Assembly: GCA_000434015.1 (NCBI GenBank)
Contig: HF999523.1
Location: 263,423-327,422 of the forward strand
Direction: 5' to 3'
From: Clostridium sp. CAG:571
GTDB lineage: Bacteria > Bacillota > Clostridia > TANB77 > CAG-508
Length of the DNA: 64,000 bases
How positions within the stretch are numbered: the stretch's first letter is position 1; each line of letters starts with the position of its first letter. The notes under the pieces are model-generated. The model was not told the origin of the DNA, did not search any database, and saw nothing but the letters and a program-made list of their open reading frames with translations. Positions 45,727 through 53,892 of this stretch are shown here, piece after piece. The translations under genes were made by a program, and so were the position numbers.

Positions 45727-46858
45727 ATGAAACACGCAGTTACATATGAATTATTACATGAATGTAAACAAACAGGCGCAAGGAGAGGTGTGATTCATAC
45801 ACCTCATGGGGATATTGATACTCCATGTTTTATGCCTGTAGGAACACAAGCTACTGTTAAATCAATGACACCAGAAGAACTAAAAGAAATAGTAGAAGCA
45901 CAAATTATATTATCAAATACATATCATTTATACTTAAGACCAGGGCATGAGCTTGTTAAAGAAGCAGGGCGGTCTTCATAAATTTATGAATTGGGATAGA
46001 CCAATATTAACAGATAGTGGAGGATTTCAGGTTTTTAGTTTAGGAGATTTAAGAACTATTTGCGAAGATGGTGTAGAATTTAAATCACACTTAGATGGTA
46101 GTAAACATTTCTTTTCACCAGAAAAAGTAATGGAAATAGAAGAAGCATTAGGAGCAGATATTATTATGGCTTTTGATGAATGTGTAGAGTATCCATCAAC
46201 TTATGAATATACAAAGCAATCTATGGAAAGAACAACAAGATGGGCTATAAGATGCAAAAATTCACATAAAAATATTGATGAACAATCTTTATTTGGAATA
46301 ATACAAGGAGGATTTTACAAAGATTTAAGAAAACAATCATTAGAAGATTTAGTAAATTTAGATTTACCAGGGTATGCAATTGGAGGTATTAGTGTAGGAG
46401 AACCAAAAGAAGAATTTTTGGATATTTTAAATTATACAGCTCCACTTATGCCAAAAGATAAACCAAGATATTTAATGGGAGTTGGAACACCAGATTACCT
46501 GATAGAAGCGGCTTTAGCTGGTATAGATATGTGTGATTGTGTGTTGCCTACTAGAATTGCAAGAAATGGAACAGCTATGACATGGAATGGTAAAGTAGTA
46601 GTAAGAAATGCTACTTATGAAAAAGATTTCACTCCTTTAGATCCAGAATGCAATTGTTATACATGTAAAAATTATACTAGAGCATATATAAGACATTTAG
46701 TAAAAACAAATGAAATTCTAGGAGTAAGGTTATTATCGATTCATAATCTTACATTCTTGACGAATTTAATGAAAAGGGTTAGAATAGAAATAGAGAACGA
46801 TAATTTATTAAATTTCAGAAATGAATTTTATAAAAAATATGGTTATACAAAAGAGTAA
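45727..46858 (+). CDS. tgt: Queuine/preQ1 tRNA-ribosyltransferase, requires +1 frameshift at CGG
   Basis: Tgt exchanges G34 of GUN tRNAs for preQ1. The first frame holds GFMPVGTQATVK-type sequence (PCFMPVGTQATVKSMTPEEL) and SNTYHLYLRPGHELVKEAG. The second holds FMNWDRPILTDSGGFQVFSL with the catalytic Asp, FDECVEYPS and a zinc site (ECNCYTCKNYTRAYIRHL). Reading 45727-45969, skipping C 45970, then 45971-46858 gives EAGGLHKFMNW and 376 residues, the normal family size. Unshifted reading stops at 45981, before both catalytic Asp. AAGGAGG precedes the ATG. Confidence 0.95.
45970..45972 (+). other. Recoding site in tgt: GGG-C-GGT
   Basis: In-frame CGG (codon 82) followed by T. Skipping C 45970 restores the family motif AGGLHKFM. 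Unshifted reading gives RSS and a stop. This is the one site where the preceding codon GGG could re-pair after slipping by one (GGC). Confidence 0.9.
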
Positions 46859-46870
46859 GGGGGAGATAAG

Positions 46871-48347
46871 ATGAATCTTATTGATAATGAAGAGAAAAAG
46901 AGTAAAGAACAAAATACTAAACTTTTAAAAATAATAATTATTGCAATAGTAGTTTTAGTATTAATTTTAGTTGCAGTATTATCATATAGTATGTATTTAC
47001 AATCTAAGCAATTTAGATTTTTAATTAATGATAGAAAAACTAGCATACCAAGTGACTTATTAGTATATGAAGATAATACTTTATATATATCTATTAAAGA
47101 TATGGCTTCTTTATTAGACTTTGAATATAATAATGGAGAATATAAAAAGTTTGACGAAGATGTAACTAAAGGATATGTAGAAGATAAAACAGGTTTTGAA
47201 GCAGCAGGTTTTGAAGCAAATTCTGAAAAAATGTATAAAGTTGTAAAAGAATATGATGAACATGAAGACTTTACAATAAAAACTAAAGTTAAATCTATAA
47301 ATGGTAAGCTTTATACTACTTCTGAGGGAATAGATTTGCTATTTAATACCAAATTTATAAATGATCAAGAAAAAAATTACATGTCTGTTTATACTCTAGA
47401 TGAAATAGTTAATAGATATGCTTCAAGTTTGAAAAATACAGTAATAACATCAAAAGAAATGACATTTGCTAATAAAAAAGCTTTGAAATATGGCTTAATA
47501 TTAGTACAAAATGCAGAAGGGTTATATGGAGTAAATAGTACAGAAAACAATGAAAGTGTAATAGGAACTAGATACACAGAAATGAGATTTTTGGAAAGTA
47601 CACAAGATTTTATAGTAACTACAAAGGAGAAAAAACAAGGTATAAAATCAGCTAGAGGATCAACAGATATTGATCCGGCTTATGATGAGATTAAACAATT
47701 AGATACAAATTACAATTTGTATATCATAAAAGTGGGAGAAAAATATGGAGTTATAAACAGAACAAAAGGTGCTAAATATGTTATATATCCTCAATATGAT
47801 TCAATAGGAATAGATACAACAAACTTTGAAAATGATGAAATATCAAATCAATATATTTTATTTGATAATTGTATACCTGTAAAACAAATAACAGATACTA
47901 AGGTAGATAAATGGACTATTTATGACAAAGATGGTAAAAATATTACAAATACAACATATGATGGTCTTCGGATATGTGGAAGGAACATCAAAACTAGCAA
48001 AAGGAAATAATCTTTTAGTAATTCCAGATAGAGAAGGTATTATAGTTTATAAAGATGGATTATATGGAGTTATAAGTTCATCAGGAAGAACTTTATTACC
48101 AATTCAACTAAAAAAGGTTTATAGAGAACTTGTTAATGGAAAGAGCACATACTATATGGTATATGGTGATGATAATAAAACAGAAAACATATTAGAATTT
48201 TGGAATAAAACAATAGGAACAGTTTCAAATAAAGATAATACAACAGTAACAAACAATGTAGTAACAAATACAACAAATACAAGTAATAATACAGCAAGTG
48301 AAAATGTTGCAGATAAAAATGCGGTAAATACAACAAGTAGTAATTAA
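46871..48347 (+). CDS. Membrane-anchored WG-repeat protein, requires +1 frameshift at CGG
   Basis: The product has an N-terminal membrane helix (about 18-40) and an extracytoplasmic domain resembling the copper amine oxidase N-terminal fold (IPSDLLVYEDNTLYISIKDM). Several WG-type repeats (GLYGVN, KYGVINRTKGAKYVIYPQYD, GLYGVISSSGRTLLP) and a Thr/Asn-rich tail follow. Reading 46871-47968, skipping C 47969, then 47970-48347 gives 491 residues, with the join YDGLGYVEG. Both frames carry WG repeats, which supports one gene. The exact role is unknown. It is 12 bases after tgt, where yajC stands in many bacteria. Confidence 0.82.
47969..47971 (+). other. Recoding site in the WG-repeat gene: CTT-C-GGA
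   Basis: In-frame CGG (codon 367) followed by A. Skipping C 47969 joins YDGL to GYVEGTSKL. Unshifted reading runs 13 codons and stops at 48010. Confidence 0.78.
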
Positions 48348-48368
48348 TTTTAAATATAATAATTATAA

Positions 48369-48408
48369 AAATAAAGAGTAATTAGTTTTAATTATTCTTT
48401 ATTTTTTT
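48369..48408 (+). terminator. Intrinsic terminator after the WG-repeat gene
   Basis: A 15-bp stem starting AATAAAGAGTAATTA (one G-U pair) with a 4-base loop, followed by TTTTTT. It lies 22 bases after the stop of the second frame, so the shifted frame defines the gene end. Confidence 0.8.
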
Positions 48409-48545
48409 ACAAAAAAATATTTACAAAAAATTTTATATAAACTAGTTTTTTTTCATTATAAAGATATAGAAAATATGATAGTTCTAAAATATAAAAATAA
48501 TTAATATAAATGTAATAGTTAATATAAAAAAGGGAGAGATAAATT

Positions 48546-48953
48546 ATGGAAAAAAATGTTAGTATCAATAAAATAAATTTAAATAATAATATAGTAAAGG
48601 TTATAAAAGGAAGTATAATAGCATTTTTAATTTCCATTATGCTACTATTTATTTTTGCAAGCTTATTGGTATATACAAATATACAAGAAAATACAATAAA
48701 ACCAGTGGTAATAATAATTAGTATAATTAGTATTTTAGTAGGAAGTTCATTAAGTTCTATAAAAATAAAAAGAAAAGGGATTGTTAACGGTGCTTTAGTT
48801 GGAACTATATATATTATGGTAATATATATTTTATCAAGTATATGTTTTGTAGGATTTGAATTAAATTTGGAATCAATTATAATGATTATTAGTTCCATAA
48901 TAAGTGGAATGATTGGTGGGGTAATAGGAGTTAATATAGACTCAAAAAAATAA
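48546..48953 (+). CDS. TIGR04086-type (YrzE-like) membrane protein
   Basis: The 135-residue product has four membrane helices (about 18-43, 52-66, 79-101 and 107-129), and a small basic loop SSIKIKRKG after the second. It fits the TIGR04086 family, which in Firmicutes lies near the queA-tgt-yajC genes. Function is unknown. AAGGGAGAG precedes the ATG. A terminator follows. Confidence 0.72.
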   Translation: MEKNVSINKINLNNNIVKVIKGSIIAFLISIMLLFIFASLLVYTNIQENTIKPVVIIISIISILVGSSLSSIKIKRKGIVNGALVGTIYIMVIYILSSICFVGFELNLESIIMIISSIISGMIGGVIGVNIDSKK

Positions 48954-48979
48954 AAGAAAAATATATTATCAAAATAGCT

Positions 48980-49026
48980 AAAAATATCATACTTTTTTTT
49001 ATTAAAATAGTTGATATTTTTTTTGT
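48980..49026 (+). terminator. Intrinsic terminator before the HD-domain gene
   Basis: AAAAATATCA (48980-48989) pairs with TGATATTTTT (49012-49021), followed by TTTT. Confidence 0.65.
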
Positions 49027-49060
49027 TTTAATATAAAATTTAGAAACATGGAGGAGTATA

Positions 49061-49721
49061 ATGATAACATTAGAAGATTTAAAAAATAATTTGGAGGTTC
49101 AAGAACTAATAAAAAGTTCTCAAAAACAACTTAATGTTTTAGGTTATACAGAACATTCTACAAGGCACATAAATATTGTATCAAATCGTGCAGGAAAAGT
49201 ATTAGAAACTTTAGGATATAGTAAAGAAAGAATAGAACTTGCAAAAATTGCAGGATATATGCACGATATAGGAAATTGTGTTAACCGTGTAGATCATGCG
49301 CACTCTGGTGCAATACTTGCCTATGAGATATTAAAAGACATGGGAATGGATGTTGAAAAAAGAACAGAAATCATGATGGCAATTCGGAAACCACGATGAA
49401 CAAACAGGAACAGCAGTGAGTGATATATCTGCAGCTCTAATATTAGCAGATAAATCAGATGTTCATAGAGACAGAGTAGTAAATACTAATATATCATCTT
49501 TTGATAAACATGATAAAGTAAATTATGCAGTTACAAATTCAGAGTTTATTATAAATAAAGATGAAAGAAAAGTAATTTTAGATTTAACAATAGATACTAA
49601 AATTTCACCAGTATTAGACTATTTTGAAATTTTTATGGATAGAACTATGATGAGTAAATACGCTGCAAAATATTTAGGAATATGGTTTGAATTAGTTATT
49701 AATGGTACAAAATTATTATAA
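49061..49721 (+). CDS. HD-domain phosphohydrolase, requires +1 frameshift at CGG
   Basis: The product carries HD-family metal ligands: His in EHSTRHINIV, the His-Asp pair in GYMHDIGN near 67, and a further Asp in LADKSDVHRDRV. Reading 49061-49384, skipping C 49385, then 49386-49721 gives MMAIGNHDEQTGTAV and 219 residues. The NHDE motif at the join belongs to the family. Unshifted reading stops at 49399 and loses the second half of the metal site. The substrate is unknown. secD follows after 18 bases. GGAGGAG precedes the ATG. Confidence 0.88.
49385..49387 (+). other. Recoding site in the HD-domain gene: ATT-C-GGA
   Basis: In-frame CGG (codon 109) followed by A. Skipping C 49385 gives AIGNHDE. 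Unshifted reading adds RKPR and stops. Confidence 0.86.
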
Positions 49722-49739
49722 GTTTTAGGAGGAGTTAAA

Positions 49740-51098
49740 GTGAAAGCAAAAAACAGAACTTTAAAAACAATATTAACAATACTAGTAATTATATTAATTT
49801 CTTTGATATCTTTTATGGGAATATTTGTAAAAGATAAAAACAGAATGAAAAATATTTTACCAGATTATGAATTAGGAATGGATTTCAAAGGTGGAAGAGT
49901 TTTTAATATAAAACCTGACGAAACAGTTAATACAAAGTATTATGATAGTGAGGGAAAGGAAGTAGAATCATCTAGTATAGACGAATCTAAAAAAGATGAA
50001 TACACTAAAGAAGAAACTCCTGTAAATAGTAAAGATTCTTTAAATGATGAAAATTATGAAAAAGTTAAAAAAATCGTAGAAGAAAGATTAAATTTATTAA
50101 GTGTAAAAGAATATGAAATAAGAAAATCATCTTCAAATGGTGAGATATATGTAACAATACCAGAAGATAGTAATACAGATACAATAGTATCTGAAATGAC
50201 ACCACGCGGAGAATTTAAAATAATTGATTCTGAAGATAAAAGAGTTTTATTAACAAATAATGATATTAAAGATGTAAAAGTTGGTTATGGAAATACAACA
50301 AGTGGAACATCAGTATTTATAAATATACAATTTAATAAAGAAGGAACAAAAATATTAAATGAAATAAGTAAAGAGTATGTAGCAACAAAAGATGATGAAG
50401 GAAATGAAACTAAAAAACAAATTGAACTTGTATTAGATGACGAAACACAGTTAACAACATATTTTGATGAAGAAGTAAAAGATGGTTTATTACAATTATC
50501 TATGGGAAGTGCCAATTCAACAAGTAGTGAAGATCTACAAAAATATTTAACACAAGCTTCTAATTTTGCAGTGTTATTAAAAACAGATGTAATGCCATTA
50601 ACATATAAGTTAGATACAAATTTATATGTTCAATCTGAGATTACAAATGATATTTTACAAAAGCTATTAATAATATTTTTAATAGTAGCAGCTGTAATAG
50701 CAATATTTACAATTATAAAATATAAAAAACAAGGTTTATTAGCAATTATTAATTTAATTGGATTTGTAGCAACATTATTAATTACTATAAGATATGCAAA
50801 TGTTGTAGTTACATTTACAGGTATACTTGCAGTATTATTAAGTATTATAATGAATTATATATATATACTAAATATTATAAAAGCAGATAAAGAAGGAAAG
50901 AAAGAACATAAAAAGATATCTTATCAATTTTTATTAATATATATGCCATGTTTGATTATCTCTGTAGTATTTTCTTTTATAAAAAATGTACAGGTAGCAA
51001 GTTTTGGTATGATAATGTTCTGGGCAATATTAGTGATGGTTGTGTATAGTTTTTTAATAACAAAAGCATTAATGTCAAATTCAGAAGATAATAAATAA
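49740..51098 (+). CDS. secD: SecD-like protein, degenerate
   Basis: SecD with SecF assists the Sec translocon using the proton gradient. The 452-residue product has an N-terminal membrane helix, the DFKGGRVFNI start of the P1 domain (usually LGLDLxGG), a P1 head near 90-290, and five C-terminal helices. The conserved motif in the fourth helix region (normally DANVLIFERIRE) is replaced by NYIYILNIIKADKE, so the proton-relay Asp and the following Arg are missing. GTG start after TAGGAGGAG. It is paired with a short secF. Confidence 0.75.
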   Translation: MKAKNRTLKTILTILVIILISLISFMGIFVKDKNRMKNILPDYELGMDFKGGRVFNIKPDETVNTKYYDSEGKEVESSSIDESKKDEYTKEETPVNSKDSLNDENYEKVKKIVEERLNLLSVKEYEIRKSSSNGEIYVTIPEDSNTDTIVSEMTPRGEFKIIDSEDKRVLLTNNDIKDVKVGYGNTTSGTSVFINIQFNKEGTKILNEISKEYVATKDDEGNETKKQIELVLDDETQLTTYFDEEVKDGLLQLSMGSANSTSSEDLQKYLTQASNFAVLLKTDVMPLTYKLDTNLYVQSEITNDILQKLLIIFLIVAAVIAIFTIIKYKKQGLLAIINLIGFVATLLITIRYANVVVTFTGILAVLLSIIMNYIYILNIIKADKEGKKEHKKISYQFLLIYMPCLIISVVFSFIKNVQVASFGMIMFWAILVMVVYSFLITKALMSNSEDNK

Positions 51099-51118
51099 TT
51101 GAAGAGAGGGTTTAATAT

Positions 51119-51766
51119 ATGAAAAAAATAGTATATGCAGTTTTAGCAATTATTATAGTGATAGGTATAATTGTAGTTGCTACTATAGGATTTAATGTAG
51201 ATACAATATATTCTAATCATCGTGAAGTAAAAATATTCTTAGGAAAAGATTATAATATAGAAGATGTTAATAAAATAGTAAAAGAAGTAATTCCAGATGA
51301 GAATGTACTTATAACTAAAGTAGAAAAATTTGATGATATGTTTTGTATAAAAGCAAAAAATATTTCAGATGAACAAGTAGAAAATTTAAAACAAAAATTA
51401 AGTGAAAAATATGAAATAACAGATACAAGTAATTTAGTAACAGTATCAGATGTTCCAAGTTATAGAATAAGGGATATTGTAGAACCATATAAATGGCCAG
51501 GATTATCAGTAACAGTAATTGTTTTGATAGTAATGGGAAGTATATATAGAAAATTAGGAAGTGTAAAAGTAGTTTTACAAGAAGGTATAGTATTAATAAT
51601 AGCAGAAGCTTTGTTGCTAAGTGTTATAGCAATTGCGAGAGTTCCTATTAATAGATTATTTGTACCAGCATGCCTATTTGTATATATTCTTACAATAATT
51701 GCAAGCAATATAGAACTTACAAGACAGCTTGAAAGTAAAAAAAGTGAGGAAAGTAAAAAAGCTTAA
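51119..51766 (+). CDS. secF: SecF-like protein, shortened and degenerate
   Basis: The 215-residue product is about 80 residues shorter than typical SecF. It has an N-terminal helix, a P4-like domain (VKIFLGKDYNIEDVNKIVKE to DTSNLVTVSD) and three or four C-terminal helices. The usual DTIVIFDRIREN signature is absent. The identification rests mainly on its position after secD and on fold order, so it could be a diverged partner with a different function. AGAGAGGG precedes the ATG. Confidence 0.6.
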   Translation: MKKIVYAVLAIIIVIGIIVVATIGFNVDTIYSNHREVKIFLGKDYNIEDVNKIVKEVIPDENVLITKVEKFDDMFCIKAKNISDEQVENLKQKLSEKYEITDTSNLVTVSDVPSYRIRDIVEPYKWPGLSVTVIVLIVMGSIYRKLGSVKVVLQEGIVLIIAEALLLSVIAIARVPINRLFVPACLFVYILTIIASNIELTRQLESKKSEESKKA

Positions 51767-51767
51767 C

Positions 51768-51813
51768 CAAAAAGAGATATCTAGAATATTATATACTAGA
51801 TATCTTTTTTTAG
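51768..51813 (+). terminator. Terminator after secF
   Basis: AAAGAGATATCTAG and CTAGATATCTTTTTT form a stem of about 12 bp, with a loop of about 12 bases and a T-run. It lies within the leader of the rhodanese gene, which starts only 10 bases later, so it may instead act as an attenuator for that gene. Confidence 0.7.
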
Positions 51814-51821
51814 GAGGAAAG

Positions 51822-52163
51822 ATGGAAAAGCTTTTAAAAAAAATAGGTGGATTTTTTACAAGATGTTTAGAAAAAGATATTAATTATAAAGAAGCTTTAG
51901 ATATGATCAATTTTCAAAATGCTAAATTTATAGATGTAAGAAGTATTCAAGAGTATAATGAAGGACACTTAGATGGAGCGATTTGTATTCCATTATATGA
52001 ACTACGAAAGGAGATTCCTTATAGAATACAAAATAGAGATAGTATAATAATTTTATATTGTAGCTCTGGCATTCGTAGTTTGAAAGGAAAGAAAATTTTA
52101 GATTCTTTAGGGTATAGAAATGTATATAATTTAAAAGGTGGAATTGATAATATAAAAGCTTAA
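51822..52163 (+). CDS. Rhodanese-like domain protein
   Basis: The 113-residue product is a single rhodanese domain with AKFIDVRSIQEYNEGHLDGA (residues 34-53) and the active loop YCSSGIRS with Cys near 80. Such proteins transfer sulfur or act as persulfide carriers; the partner is unknown. The start at 51822 follows TAGGAGG. Longer in-frame readings overlap the secF terminator. Confidence 0.85.
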   Translation: MEKLLKKIGGFFTRCLEKDINYKEALDMINFQNAKFIDVRSIQEYNEGHLDGAICIPLYELRKEIPYRIQNRDSIIILYCSSGIRSLKGKKILDSLGYRNVYNLKGGIDNIKA

Positions 52164-52201
52164 ATAAAAGATCTTAAAAAATTTCCTGTAGAAATCTAAT
52201 T

Positions 52202-52264
52202 AATAAATACTAGTTTTTGATTATAAAAAATATATAATAGTTTAATCAGAAACTAGTATTCATT
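52202..52264 (+). repeat. 22-bp near-perfect hairpin in the gap before the galM-like gene
   Basis: Arms 52202-52223 and 52243-52264 pair at 21 positions (one mismatch, one G-U) around an AT-only loop of 19 bases. No T-run follows. It lies 39 bases after the rhodanese stop. It could act as a bidirectional barrier or be a small inverted-repeat element. Confidence 0.55.
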
Positions 52265-52284
52265 AATGTAACAGAATATGACAT

Positions 52285-52329
52285 TTTTTATGTAAAACAC
52301 TTGACATTTACATAAAAACACAATATTAT
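52285..52329 (+). promoter_or_regulatory. Promoter with operator before the galM-like gene
   Basis: TTGACA (52301-52306) and TATTAT (52324-52329) have a 17-base spacer. A perfect 12-bp inverted repeat (TTTTTATGTAAA at 52285-52296 and TTTACATAAAAA at 52307-52318) flanks and overlaps the -35 element. A dimeric repressor binding there would block the promoter. No regulator gene lies next to it. Confidence 0.75.
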
Positions 52330-52363
52330 ATAGTAAGAAAAATTGGATTAAGGAGAATGGGAT

Positions 52364-53239
52364 ATGCATACTCAAATGTTGACTTCTAAATTTGGTGGGG
52401 AATTAGTAAGCTTCAAACTAAATGGAGTAGAAAGAATTCATCAAGGTGAAGATTGCGTAGACGAAAATGGAAAAGTTTTCTGGAAAAGACATTCACCAGT
52501 ATTATTCCCTACAGTAGGTAAACTAAAGAAAAATCAAACCATAATTAACGGCAAGACATATGAGATGCCACAACATGGATTTGCAAGAGACTTAGAATTT
52601 GAACCAATTACTAAGTTAGATAATTTTCATTCTTATGTATTAAAAAGTAATAAAAATACTATTTCAAAATTTCCATTTGATTTTGAGTTATACACAACAT
52701 ATAGATTAGATGATAATAAATTAACTACAATATATAAAGTTATTAATACAGGAGACACTAATATGCCATTTGGAATTGGTGGGCATCCAGCATTTAAAAT
52801 AAATAGTGAAGACTTAAAAAATGAAAATTATTATCTAGAATTCGAAGAAGATGAAGATAAAATTCATTTTCTATATTTAGTTGATGGATTAATTGGAACA
52901 GAATATGCGAAAAATAGAATTGATGATAAAAGAAGAATTTATATAAATAAAGATACTTTTAATAATGATGCTTTAATAATGAAAGGAATAACATCTTCAA
53001 AAATAAGCCTAAAAAAACGTGATACTAATAAAACAGTATTAACAATGGATTTTTCAGGATTTCCATATTTAGCTGTTTGGTCTAAACCAAATGCACCATT
53101 TATATGTATAGAGCCTTGGAAAACTACAGCAGATACTGTTAAATCAAGCGGAGTATTTACACAAAAAACAGATATAATTATATTAAAACCAAATGAAGAG
53201 TTTGAATGTAAATATACAGTAGAGTTTTTTGAAGAATAA
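52364..53239 (+). CDS. Aldose 1-epimerase family protein (LacX/galactose mutarotase-like)
   Basis: The 291-residue product has the all-beta mutarotase plan, with TSKFGGELVSFKLNGVER near the N-terminus, PVLFPTVGKL, the catalytic-type His in MPQHGFARDLEF, GIGGHPAFKI near 140-149, and the late Glu region CIEPWKTTADT. The LacX branch is common in Clostridia, and the sugar is unknown. AAGGAGAA precedes the ATG. The promoter has a strong palindromic operator, so the gene is probably regulated. Confidence 0.86.
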   Translation: MHTQMLTSKFGGELVSFKLNGVERIHQGEDCVDENGKVFWKRHSPVLFPTVGKLKKNQTIINGKTYEMPQHGFARDLEFEPITKLDNFHSYVLKSNKNTISKFPFDFELYTTYRLDDNKLTTIYKVINTGDTNMPFGIGGHPAFKINSEDLKNENYYLEFEEDEDKIHFLYLVDGLIGTEYAKNRIDDKRRIYINKDTFNNDALIMKGITSSKISLKKRDTNKTVLTMDFSGFPYLAVWSKPNAPFICIEPWKTTADTVKSSGVFTQKTDIIILKPNEEFECKYTVEFFEE

Positions 53240-53245
53240 AAAATT

Positions 53246-53434
53246 ATGGGAAAAGTGATATTAATAATTGTTGGCTTGGTATTAGGTCTAATTGGTGTAA
53301 TTATGATATATGATTCTAGAATTATAACTAAGAAATTTTTTAGTTTTGGAGATCAAAACGAAGGAGCCTTTGGACTAAAAGTGGTAGGTTTTATTATTGC
53401 AATGATTGGAGCATTTATAATATTTTTTGCATAA
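53246..53434 (+). CDS. Small two-helix membrane protein
   Basis: The 62-residue product has two membrane helices (about 3-22 and 44-61) joined by a short loop (SRIITKKFFSFGDQNEGAFG). The family is not clear. The ribosome binding site is weak (GAAGAATAA in the end of the preceding gene). It is 6 bases after the epimerase-like gene and is probably co-transcribed. The next 190 bases hold nothing I recognise before the valS leader. Confidence 0.65.
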   Translation: MGKVILIIVGLVLGLIGVIMIYDSRIITKKFFSFGDQNEGAFGLKVVGFIIAMIGAFIIFFA

Positions 53435-53624
53435 TGTTACTAAAATAAGCAAAATGTAAGTAATAATTTTTTATATATAATTGTTAATAGATATTAAGAT
53501 TTTATGAAATAGAATAAAAAATGAAAGTATATACTTTTTAATATAAAAACTTAAAAATAGTTGTAATTTAATAAAAATGATGATAAGATAAAAAAGTAAT
53601 AAATAAAAACTATAAAAAAGAGGA

Positions 53625-53860
53625 GTAAATTTAAACTGGCTAGAAAAGAGAAAAGAAGTTTTAAGCTGAGAGCTTCTTATAGAAAAGAAAATTGAAGGTA
53701 GCTTTTTTGTTGATATATCGAAATTTTAGTAAATATATTCGTGGAGGCCACGTTATAGGCTTATAAGAGATACTAATAATTTTTTATTAGTAAATTAAGG
53801 TGGTACCGCGAAAAATATAGATCCTCGCCCTTATTTTAAGGGATAGAGGATTATTTTTTT
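53625..53860 (+). promoter_or_regulatory. T-box leader of valS
   Basis: The T-box sequence AGGTGGTACCGCGA is at 53798-53811, followed by a terminator (ATCCTCGCCCTT pairing with AAGGGATAGAGGAT) and a T-run to 53860. A GTA at 53698-53700 lies where the specifier loop is expected and would match valine, but I give this only as a candidate. Confidence 0.92.
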
Positions 53861-53892
53861 TAAAGATGAATTTTTATAAAGGAGGAAAAAAT

